From positions 53,354,898-53,418,897 of the forward strand of contig NC_079219.1 of NCBI RefSeq assembly GCF_029633865.1: a DNA stretch of 64,000 nt, written 5' to 3'. The notes under the pieces were generated by a model that was not told the origin of the DNA, ran no database searches, and was given only the letters and a program-made list of their open reading frames with translations. Shown here in pieces: positions 29,830 to 39,900 of the stretch (the stretch's first letter is position 1; every line of letters begins with the position of its first letter). Source of the DNA: Lampris incognitus (Eukaryota; Chordata; Actinopteri; Lampriformes; Lampridae). The position numbers and the translations under genes were made by a program.

Positions 29830-30440
29830 AAAAGCATAACACATAAATAGGGCATCTCTTTGTATATGTATGTATTTGTATATGCATATGTGTGTGGTGG
29901 TAAGTGAGGAATTTTCGGGGATCTGTATTCTAATTAAGTGTGTTTTATTTGTGTCTACTTTCACTCTTACTGCACTACAGTTTTAAATACGTTTACTTCT
30001 TACTCCCGATACATTGTCCCACGCCCCAGCCACGTGTCAGTTACACGGGCGTTCCAAACCAATGAAAAGCTTTTGTTTTCTTTTGAAAAAAGGGCGCGCA
30101 AGCTCTTTGCCGGCACACTAACTCCGCTTGCCCAGTCAGCACGCCATCGCTACCGTGGAAGATGACAAGTAGCAAGAAAATGCAGCGCTCGCCGCAAAGC
30201 AATGACCCGGATGCGAATATTTTTTCGAATCTGGGACGGTCCCGCTCTCAAGTGCTAGGATTGGCCAGGTCAGCCTGTCAATTAGCCCGCCAGGAGCCCC
30301 GCCCTCACGCGCTAGGATTGGCCAATGAACAATAACAATGTGTGATATTGGCCAGGAAAACATCACTGACCATCCACTGATGAAGGTCAGATTAATCCAC
30401 AATAAACATTATTGATAAATAGATTAAATAAAGGATAATC
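29830..30440. other. spatc1l 5' flank and unassigned sequence
   Basis: The sequence upstream of spatc1l exon 1 has no clear TATA box. A moderately GC-rich part at 30010-30310 contains repeated GCTAGGATTGGCCA boxes. It could hold a promoter, but the gene it would serve is unclear. Confidence 0.3.
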
Positions 30441-30442
30441 CC

Positions 30443-30508
30443 TGACGAGGTGTCCATAATCAGGAATTAAAGGCCTCCTCGTCGTCCACTAATTCCTGAT
30501 AATGGACA
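30443..30508. repeat. Near-perfect 66-bp inverted repeat
   Basis: GGTGTCCATAATCAGGAATT and its mirrored complement AATTCCTGATAATGGACACC flank about 25 bp containing CCTCCTCGTCGTCC. It would form a strong hairpin; possibly a MITE end-pair. Confidence 0.7.
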
Positions 30509-30514
30509 CCCCCA

Positions 30515-31650
30515 TGCAGTCGGGGTCGCGGGACGCTGGAGACTGCTGGGATAGGCTCAAGCCGTCCTTAAGCTTTTCCAAACCACTTACTGATGCCATT
30601 CAAGCGGGTCTGAAGAACCAAGTCAGCGAAATCTTGGAAGATCCGGAACTGATTGCAGCCGCCATCTTGCAGCCGCCATCTTGCAGCCAAAATTCAAGAC
30701 GTTGTGGACCAAAGATGGAACCATCCTCTAAAAGGGCCAGGCAGAGCCTGTTTCTTTTGAACAGGTATTTTGTATTTATTTTCAAAGACCCGTGTATTGA
30801 TGTCTACTGTGCAGTGATAGCAGCTCATGCGTTAAACCTCACATTAAACGGGATATGATGATTTATTTGTACCATATGATCAGTTCATTGCTTGACCAAT
30901 TCAACACCAATGGCCTTGCAATGGCCAGAATTGGCTGGGCTCGTAGCCCCACTCCATTCCTCTTACTGAAGGTAAGGGAGGGTAGGAGAACGATTAAAAT
31001 AACACAACCTATGCAGTACTTTAACACACACAATAATGCAAATAAGAAATTAATAATATACTATAATAGGCTGCATGCATTACAGCTTGCATTGCATGCA
31101 TCCCTGAGGTGGAAGGTTTATGTCTCAAATTATCTGTGTAGATTGATATCATGGCTATTTGCCAGATGATAACTACAGTTAAGATTAAAGATATGAAAAA
31201 TATGTACTTTAGCCATCATTGACTAATGTTTTGAATGCCATTCTGTTCAGTTTCTGCATGTGTATGGGACATGCATTGTTTTTCAGGACTGGATAACATC
31301 AGACATGGAGCCCTTGCATCCCCTCAGTAACTTGCATACCACCTCTTCTGATGATGACGACTTTTTCTCATCCATCAAGTTGAACGCACAAGAAAGCTCC
31401 AAAGAACTTGAGGGATATTTGGCATGCCCGGCTGACCACACTAGTCTGCTGAAGACCTTCCCCTCCGCCTGCAAGGTGTACATCAAGGTAAACACACCCC
31501 TTCCTGCCTCAGCGGCGTGTGAGAGGCTGTTTAGTATCGCAGCACTAATATTGAGCCCCAGGAGAGCCAGGATGGACTCCAGCAATTTTGACAATAAGCT
31601 TCTGCTGAAGCTGAACAGAAGCTTTTATAGCTTTAAATATAAATAAACAA
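30515..31650 (+). pseudogene. hAT-type transposase relic
   Basis: The 3' part reads NTPLPASAACERLFSIAALI, LSPRRARMDSSNFDNKLLL and LKLN, the C-terminal dimerisation motif (hATC) of hAT transposases. It is preceded by an acidic segment (TSSDDDDFFSSIKL). Further upstream, LKNQVSEILEDPELIAAAIL resembles the middle of the same family. There, a duplication of CAGCCGCCATCTTG and a stop interrupt the frame. The pieces are separated by non-coding sequence, so this is a broken DNA transposon gene. A host ZBED-type gene is less likely because of the breaks. Confidence 0.7.
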
Positions 31651-31816
31651 ATGAGCTGGCCAGTCAGATTCTGTGTAGCCTAATAGTATCTTTGGAAGAT
31701 ATTTCAAGTTAAAGGGCTGGTTCACCCTCATTGAACAATTCTTAAATAGTCTGGCCTTGCATCTTCCTTGCAGCTAACGTTATGGAACATGGCGACTGCG
31801 AGTTCAACCCCTATAC

Positions 31817-32298
31817 TTGTCTGTGAATGTTCTCATTCATCCAGGTCATGGTTATCCAAAGGAGTTGAATCAAGTGCAACTGGACTTGGTATTTATCCGT
31901 GAAGACGTTTCGCCTCTCATCCAAGAGGCTTCCTCAGTTCGTGCCTTTCTGACTAGACCAAGCTAGTCTGACCTGCTGGTGATGAGACTCAGAATTTATC
32001 CTCTAGGAGTCATTGTCAGAGCTATAGATGTGAGTGGCTCATCGGTACACAAAAGAGCCACTCATATGGCTCTGTTAGCAACGGGCGTTGGTAAACATCG
32101 GAACACAAAGAGCCATGGACATCTATAGCTCTGACAATGACTCCAAAGAGGATAAATATCTGAGTCTCATCAGCAGCCAGTCAGACTAGCTTGGTCTAGT
32201 CAGAAAGGCACGAACTGAGGAAGCCTCTTGGATGAGAGGCGAAACGTCTTCACGGATATATACCAAGTCCAGTTGCACTTGATTCAACTCCTTTGGAT
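31817..32298. mobile_element. Foldback (Penelope-like?) element
   Basis: Two arms of about 180-200 bp in opposite orientation share GTTGAATCAAGTGCAACTGG, GAAGACGTTTCGCCTCTCAT and CTTTCTGACTAGACCAAGCT. They are joined by a 90-bp spacer. The 11-bp direct repeat AACCCCTATAC flanks it (31806-31816 and 32299-32309). The arms contain CTGAGGA, a GCCTCT/AGAGGC hairpin and GAAAC, an order like that of a hammerhead core. Same family as 4835-5020. Confidence 0.72.
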
Positions 32299-32309
32299 AA
32301 CCCCTATAC

Positions 32310-32890
32310 GGCGTTAAGGTGCTCCATTGTCCCTTATGATTGCAGATCTAACAAATCCTTATTTGCCGTGTTCTAATCTGATCACTTATTCACAGTGTTC
32401 TGATCTGCAGGATTGCACTACTGTAGGATTTTAATTAAGTCGGGGGGGGGGGCCTGGACTGTAGCGCTTTCTGTTTGTTGTCATTCATATTCAATTAAAG
32501 CATTGCATATCACTGCCACAACAATTGGTCTGCTTAATTATGGCTATTTACAGTTAATTTGAATATTTACTTTTTACTTTTGGTACTTAAGTACATTTTA
32601 AATCTGATACTTTCGTACTTGTACTCAAGTGGTGTTTGAATGGGGGACTTTCTACTTTTACTGGAGTCATTTTTTTAATTAGGTATCTACAGTTTTACTC
32701 GAGTATAGCCTCTGAGTACTTTTACATGTCACTCACTTTTGAGTGACAAATCACACAGATATTATTTGAAAGTAATTCTGTGTAAAGGTCATTAAAAAGA
32801 AAAAACAAACAAACATGTCTTGGTAAATGCACATACAGGTATATGGCCTTGTGTTAAGAGGAAGGGTACACTGACCGGCCCACCTACCCT
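32310..32890. other. Unassigned stretch
   Basis: Sequence such as TTTGGTACTTAAGTACATTT suggests an old dispersed repeat, but I cannot name it. Confidence 0.3.
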
Positions 32891-32892
32891 AC

Positions 32893-33312
32893 TACTGTGG
32901 GTCTTAGCCTACTATGGGTCTTAGCCTACTGTGGGTCTTAGCCTACTATGGGTCTTAGCCTACTGTGGGTCTTAGCCTACTGTGGGTCTTAGCCTACTAT
33001 GGGTCTTAGCCTACTGTGGGTCTTAGCCTACTGTGGGTCTTAGCCTACTATGGGTCCTAGCCTACTGTGGGTCTTAGCCTACTATGGGTCTTAGCCTACT
33101 GTGGGTCCTAGCCTACTGTGGGTCTTAGCCTACTGTGGGTCTTAGCCTACTGTGGGTCTTAGCCTACTATGGGTCTTAGCCTACTGTGGGTCTTAGCCTA
33201 CTGTGGGTCTTAGACTACTATGGGTCCTAGCCTACTATGGGTCTTACCCTACTGTGGGTCTTAGCCTACTGTGGGTCTTAGCCTACTATGGGTCCTAGCC
33301 TACTATGGGTCT
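32893..33312. repeat. 17-bp minisatellite, ~24 units
   Basis: The unit CTACTGTGGGTCTTAGC is repeated head to tail with two common variants (TACTATGGG and GGTCCTAGC). Confidence 0.95.
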
Positions 33313-34050
33313 TAATTTACTTGCCAACAAAGTCTAACAGCCCTGCATTAGGCCTTATATACAGGCGCATCCTGAGACTCTGAAACCTCTTTGGTCATGT
33401 ATATATGTGTGCGTGTGTGTGTGTGGCTGATGAACATTTTTGTTTAGTTTAATTTAAGCGTTTATTTGGGAAGGGACAATGTACGTTAATCAACATTTAA
33501 AGCAAATGTAAATGTACCCGAGTGAGCGAAGAGGCTAGTTTCCACCGGCAGTCCCTTTGCCTGATGTTGTTAGGCATCCTAGGATAATAAAAAGTACACA
33601 AAAAAAGTAAAATAAACGTACAACATATACAAAAACAAGAAAATATGTATAGAATAATAATAATAACAATTAATGTAAAAAATAAAAAGCAGACATACAA
33701 CACAGCTAACGTACAGAACAGTTAACATGTTGGAAGGTGTGTGCGAATGGCGTCGGTGTTGACATCGTTGGTTCTTAATAAACCATGTCTTGACATGACA
33801 CGTACATGAATATTGGGATGGGGACCCTCTAAGTGATTGTGGTACTGAGTCCCACTGATGTGATGCTCTGATGGAGAAGACGGTCTGTCTTCAGTCTTTA
33901 CCAGACTGGGATTCGCAGCACATCTTGTTCGGGCAGAATTGTGTGTACAAATGTTAAGCGGGTCAGAGGCGACGAGGTGAATCCGGTACAATTTGGAGGC
34001 GTTCATTTTTTTTAACCGTTGTTTATTAAGCCATTTTCATTAAATTACCC
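33313..34050. other. Intergenic, no feature recognised
   Basis: The stretch is AT-rich with a (GT)n patch at 33405-33425. The minus-strand frame at 33722-34006 has no recognisable motif. Confidence 0.35.
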
Positions 34051-34054
34051 ACCA

Positions 34055-34110
34055 AGTCCAATTCAGGGTCACGAGTGGGGGGCTGGTGCCTATCCCGGCC
34101 GGCCTTGAAT
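34055..34110 (-). repeat. Teleost SINE-type repeat fragment
   Basis: TTCAGGGTCACGAGTGGGG and GGTGCCTATCCCGGC are a short, worn reverse copy of the family at 20029-20298. Confidence 0.45.
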
Positions 34111-34156
34111 GACAGACAGGCTGAGAAAGGTTGCGTCCATTATGGGGCCTACCCCC

Positions 34157-34187
<31 letters not shown>

Positions 34188-34279
34188 GTGTGTGTCTAGC
34201 CTCCAACTCACCTTACTATACAGAATAAGTAAGCTTTACTTGGTGGCCTGGATGGCTCCATGTCTGAATCCACGTCTGA

Positions 34280-35095
34280 GTCCAACAAAGCGCAGCTGCC
34301 CGGCTGCTCCGGCGCAGCCCGGCCCGCAGCACAAGCGGGCCAACAGCTGTACTGGCTTTCGGCAAACGTGAACGGGTGAAAGTGAAGGATTTTTAACAGG
34401 TGGGCATCAGGGATCTGAAAGGCCTTTTCTTTTTCTTTTTTTTTTTCCTCCCTGAGCCGGCTCGGTCCAACGCGCGAGCGCCACAGCTGTCGGCCGGCCT
34501 GTCCCGAGGAGCGCGGCGGGGCCCAAGATGACGGGAACTGGGAGGTGTCCGGGAGAACGGGAAGTCTGTGGGTGGACGGATGCTGCAGAAACAGGGACTG
34601 GATGAGCGTAGGCGAGTGCTTTCGAGTTGCGTTCGCCGGCCGACTTGACCTCCGCGCCGCTGTTTGTGAAATGTGGGAGCGGGGACTTCACCTACTTTCT
34701 ATTTTAAAGCCTCAGCAAAACAGAATCACGTTACACTTACGGGGAAAAAATAGACCCCGGAGCGATCCGGCGGCGGTCCGGGCCGGTGGGGGGGAAGCTT
34801 GCTTGGACAGTCGGTCGTCCCGTGACGGTGAAGCTGCGCGGTCCAGTGTTCACCGCCGCGTGTCGATTTCCCCGGTTTTCTTTCTTTCCTTCACTGCATG
34901 AATTCAGAGTGGCGGCGTGTAGCTAGCGGCGGGTGGCGTGGACAGCTACACACGGCCAGCTGAAGACACACATCATGTCTTTAGTGGGGCGTAATGATGA
35001 GGACGGTGTCAGTCCGCCGATGACGGAGGCCTCCGGGGCCACATTTACCCAGACGTGGTTCGGTAGGAACCCGCCGGCTCGTCGTTTGGGTTAAA
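34280..35095. promoter_or_regulatory. CpG-rich block (putative CpG island promoter)
   Basis: The stretch has dense CpG (for example CGGCGGTCCGGGCCGG near 34770) in an otherwise AT-leaning region. It looks like a vertebrate promoter island. A candidate first exon at 34975-35062 lies at its right end. Confidence 0.6.
34975..35062 (+). CDS. Candidate first coding exon, gene unknown
   Basis: An ATG at 34975 opens 29 codons (MSLVGRNDEDGVSPPMTEAS, then GATFTQTWF) that run to a good donor, CG|GTAGGA, at 35063. It lies at the edge of a CpG-rich block, where first exons usually sit. I do not recognise the peptide. No following plus-strand exon with motif support was found in the window, so this may be a chance frame or the start of a gene with a long intron. 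Confidence 0.3.
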
Positions 35096-35294
35096 AGGGA
35101 ACACGCTTCGTTTTACCACCTGCCCCCCCCTCCCTCCGATCCATCCAACCCCCGAGACCCTCAGTGACCTCTGACCTCCCTGTGTTTTTGGTAGCAGCCT
35201 GGAAACTACTTGGCTCTACATAAAACCACCAAACTGAAGCCAGCGGCTGTGACGACATCAAGATATGAGAAAAATTCAAAAGAAACCGATCAAC

Positions 35295-35452
35295 GGGGGC
35301 CCCCCGGGTAGCGTAGCGGTCTGTTCCGTTGCCTACCAACACGGGGCTCGCCGGTTCGAATCCCTGCGTTACCTCCGGCCGGATGTGGGTGTGTGTCCTG
35401 ATCGCTGCAGTGGCGCCTCCTCTCATACATGTGGGGGCATGAACAGGAGGTC

Positions 35453-35543
<91 letters not shown>

Positions 35544-35691
35544 TAGCATGCTACTCCCCCCTGGCGAAACTCCTCAGTAAGGTGAAAAGAAGCGGCTGGT
35601 GACCCCATGTATCGGAGGAGGCACGTGGTAGTCCGCGGCCCTCCCCGGATCGGGAGAGTGGGGTATCTGGGGGGGGTATCAGGGGGGGACT
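35295..35691 (+). repeat. tRNA-derived SINE (second family) with internal (GA)n
   Basis: The head CGGGTAGCGTAGCGGTCTGT and B box GCCGGTTCGAATCCC are tRNA-like. The body CTCCTCAGTAAGGTGAAAAG, AGAAGCGGCTGGTGACCCC and GAGGAGGCACGTGGTAGTCC matches the copies at 48851-49300 and 63409-63831. The repeat GATCAAC flanks it (35288-35294 and 35692-35698). The (GA)n at 35456-35539 replaces part of the body. Confidence 0.82.
35456..35539. repeat. (GA)n microsatellite inside the SINE
   Basis: About 42 GA units. Confidence 0.97.
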
Positions 35692-36065
35692 GATCAACAA
35701 GAACACTAGTCGACCCCTCAGAAGGGTTTTGCAGAACCCACTGTCAAAACAAAACACAAACGCCGAAGGTAAAATGACTTTTATTCAAGTTAAAGAAGTG
35801 TATGGTTTGGAGACATGCATTATAAAATGCAAGATAAAAAATGTCGAGCGATGCCCTCTCGCCGTCTGATGACACCTAACGCAGCTTGTTTGTTTGTTTT
35901 TTTAAAAGGCAACATGATTTTATTCAGGTATAAAAAAAAGCATCGAGAGAATTTAAAGAATCTATTGGCGATAGGAAAAGTAGAGCTGTGGAAAACAGGA
36001 AAAAGATATATATAATTTTGAACTTACTGCTACTTTTTTTTTTTTTTTTTTGCTCCTTACTTTGA

Positions 36066-36071
36066 TTTATT
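36066..36071 (-). terminator. Candidate rbm24 polyadenylation signal
   Basis: AATAAA on the minus strand lies about 920 bases past the rbm24 stop. Long 3' UTRs are usual for this family. Other signals cannot be excluded. Confidence 0.35.
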
Positions 36072-36109
36072 ACACAGAACACGGACGAGGCCCGGCGGGC
36101 CCCGTCCAG

Positions 36110-36145
36110 AGCTGCACCGCCTGCCTGCCTGCCTGCCTGCCTGCC
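36110..36145. repeat. Short (CTGC)n tract in rbm24 3' region
   Basis: GCCTGCCTGCCTGCCTGCC; simple sequence. Confidence 0.8.
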
Positions 36146-36989
36146 GGGCGGGTGGAGCCGCACACGAGGCCTTTCCCCATACAGAGACCTGAACACATAT
36201 TAAGGAGTAATACTTTACAATAAATACATAAATATCACAATTTAAAGGCACATTACGATCGTTTTCCCTCCCAGATCGAATGATGTACATTCGGGCCAGT
36301 TTCTCTGCCTAGTTTCTCCTTCTGACGGTAGCCGGAGGCGCGTCTGGCAGCTCCGGCCGTCACCCCCGTCAGGGGAAACCCAACCGGTAAAAGCCGATCG
36401 CGTCATTACAAATTGCATAGCTTTGCCATACTTGTCCAAAACCACCGAAATATACCGAGAACTGCACGGTGCTAATAAAACATGCTCTTTCCGCGTGTGC
36501 ACGAGGATCTCTTTGGTTTGTTATGGGTGGGGGGGGGTGGGGGGGGTGGTGGGGTGGGTGGGGGGATAAACCTGATCGTACGACTAATGCACACGCGTGA
36601 AAGCTGCAGGAAATCCTTCGCCAATTCCGCTGCAGCGTTCGTACAGAAAAATTCAGCAGTGGTTTTGACATCGTGAGGTCCAGTGAGTCTACTTAAATAA
36701 GCGTTCTTAAATATTTTCCTGCTCAATAAATATTAAATACTCGTACAGTGACGACGAAATACTGATCTTACTCCAATGACAGTTATACAGTGACTCCCCG
36801 TTTGCCGGCTGAATCTCTTTATGAGGCTCTTTAATAGAAACAGCGCTAATTACAAAATCTGGGGACATCCCTCATCTCTTGCTGCTGTCCACCTTCTTCC
36901 TCTCATTGCGCTGTCCTGAGGGTGAAGGAGAGCGACCCCCCCCCCTCCCATCCCCGCTTCCCCTCCATTAAAGGTCTTCGCTCCGTTCC

Positions 36990-39900
36990 TTACTGCATGC
37001 GGTCCGTCTGGAGCTGCTGGGGCTGGTACTGGCTGAAGGCGGCGGCGGCGGCCGCCACCCCTGGGGTGGCAGCCGCCGCTAGTGGCTGCTGGACAGCATA
37101 GCCATACCCCGTCGTCGCCATGTAGCCCGCCGGGGCGGGTGACGCAGCGTACGGGTACTGCTCATAGGCAGCGGCCGCGGCGGCGGTGGCGGCGGCGGCG
37201 GAGTACTGGGCATAGGCCGCCCCGGTGTAGTCGAGGTACGGGGAGGTGGCGGCGGCTGTGGCGGTGGCAGCAGACGGCTGCACGTGAGGGATCACCACGC
37301 TGGGCTGGACGAAGGCCTGGGGGTAAACGTAGTGGGCTGGGATCCTGTGGGATATGGATAACAAACAGAAGCCGGGTCAGAGGGGGGGGGGAGGGGGGGG
37401 GAGGGGGTACTCGGCCGGCCGTACGCCCAAAAAGCTGAGGACACATTGAGGAAAACGACTGCAGGCGCCACAAATACGTCAACCCAGTCCTCAAGTTCAA
37501 GAACACAGCAAGACCATTCATTAACTAGAAAACCTTACCTAGGACACAACTAGAGAAAAATAAAATCATTAAAAGCAGGGAAACCGCAATGAAAAAACAA
37601 AACAAAAAACAAGTGCAGCTTTTAAAGTTTGAGTGGTGGCATTAAGAAAAGGCAGCCCAGCCCTGCACCCGGCGAGCCCGAACGCCGGACTCCTCACGAT
37701 GCGAGCGTATCGCACCACACAACACATCAAGAGAGTGATGTACACGGCGCTTTATTCCAGTCCACATACTGTCACACCATCACCGCAGGCATGCCCACAC
37801 GGGGTTAATAGGTCCGTCAACGCAAAAAAAAAAAACAAACCAAAACCTCAAAAGGAAATAAATAAATAAATAAATAGATCTTTGCAGAAAACGGCAAGTG
37901 TGTTCGAGCTGCACCCGAGGCGGCGGTTGTGGTTTTGGACGGCAGCGTGTTGCGTCGTTCGTATGAGCGCCAGCTTGTGTTTCTTTCTGGAGTGGCCTCC
38001 ATTTTGTTTATCCGCATGCTGGAAAAAGTGACTGCGTGTCAGGATTGAGCTACCGTGATGAGAAATTCCTACGGGGGGGGGGGGAGCAACGTGGGGGGGG
38101 GGTGTAAATGGACCAATATAAGCCGGTGTATCCGGGTAAGGTTGGGCCCCATTTACACCGGTGTGTTACGCTGGCCGCCTGTAAATATGTTGCGAGCAGC
38201 AGGTGTTAGAGTGTTAAAACTGTCCGCAGACATGTACCCGTCTTTCTTCCTCCTACCAACAGACATATGACCCCACCCCCCCCCCCCCACCTCCACCCCC
38301 ACACACGACTTGACTGACGAGGGAGGCTGGTAGGGCGCTATTTCTGTTCCCCTTGTCATCCCGAAAGGACAGGCTGACCTGTCCCTCGGCGACACATGGC
38401 GCAACGCCGGCCAGCTACGTTTCGCTCCACCGCCCCGCTGACCTCCCCCACCTCGTTTCCCAATCACCGACTCACCTACCATCTCGTGCACCAATAGGCC
38501 GATCAAACCGGGTCAGACGCTCCGCCCGGCCGCCCCGCCCCAATTTTCATACTTCTCAGTTTCCATTTGTGACTCTCCGGCGTGACCCCGTTCATCGGGT
38601 CCACATTACGAGCCCCGACCCTGCCTGGCAGAGAGAGTCTGCCCTCTCCGTTTGGATGGAGGACACGTTTATATGGCGAGGAGCCGCGGCGCCAAAAGGC
38701 ACGGCTGACCGAACCCATCTCTCTCTCTCTGCGTGAGACGAGATGGGTCGAGCCTTTCTGCGGCCCTGCAGCTAAATAAAGGTGCTTTGTAAATCACGAG
38801 AACACATGGGTAAGTCCCCCAGCGCATAACTAAGAGGACTGGCGGGCACATGACCCCCCACCCACCCCCACCCCCCCACCCCACCCCCCCGCCGCACCTG
38901 TTGTCCACAGCCGCGCGGCTCTGTCTGGGGCCATACATTATTAACGGCGCTGCCGAGCGACTCCCTGTTTTCCATCCGAACTCGAGAGGCCGCGGGGATC
39001 AGGCTACCCGACAGCTGCTGCCTTCAGAGAGCAGGAGGCTGCCGGCCGAGTCAAGGCACCGAGCGTTCGAGAGCACCGTCCATGTTTAACAGCCCGGCCA
39101 CATTTCCACAGGAGTTGGGAAGAAGGAAACCGCGGTTCGCCCTTACGATCCCGCGCCCATAGCCGAAAAAACAAATTCTCCTCTTTGGGCCTTCTGACTT
39201 TTTTGCCACAGAGCCCCCCCCCACCCCCCCACCCCCACTCCTGAGCATCTAGTAATATTACAAAAAAAAAAACAAAGAAGCCGAAAGGCCGTCGGACTAA
39301 GAAGAGCAGAAACGGCTGCCGGCGACACAGAACCTGTGGACGCCAGCTACACGTGGAAGCGGCGGGTTAATGGGAAAGAAAAGGAAAACCACGGCGAACA
39401 CAAGGAAAAGGAACTCCGGCATGCGAGCTAACGGTCGTTTTGTTGCAGGGGATCGATTTTGGAGTGAGCCCACCGAGTCATAACCGCCACCACCACCACC
39501 ACCACCAACCCCCCTTTTTTGGACAACAAAACACAATCCACTTTATGTTAACAGGAAATAGTAAAAAACAAACAAATAAATAAATAAATAAATAAATGGG
39601 AAAAACCACAGGCTAAAAGCACAATCAGTGATTAAGAATACGGTCCATGGTTACATCTTCCTACCAAAATTCACAAAGTCTGCACAACAACAAAAAAAAA
39701 CAACTATGCAACCCCCCACCCACCCCACATCACCACCACCACCACCACCTCCCCCACTGCAAGTGAAGATAAGCACACAAGTTAAGCTGGAAAACCACTT
39801 CATACTGGAAACAAGGCACACACCAGTCTAAGTACTATTGAAAACTTGGAGGAAAGAGAAAAACAAAGAAAAAGGAGACTTCCATGCATCTAGTCACCAT

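Noticed and set aside
34407-34901. Open frames on both strands in the CpG-rich block as genes
   Set aside because: GC-rich sequence has few stops; the peptides have no motif and lack conserved start context.
36990-37521. Antisense and alternate-frame proteins over rbm24 exon 4
   Set aside because: They are shadows of the Ala-rich rbm24 tail, where GCG repeats keep other frames open.
37897-39540. Several Pro/Gly-rich frames in rbm24 intron 3
   Set aside because: They follow C- or G-runs in intronic sequence; no splice sites or motifs support them.
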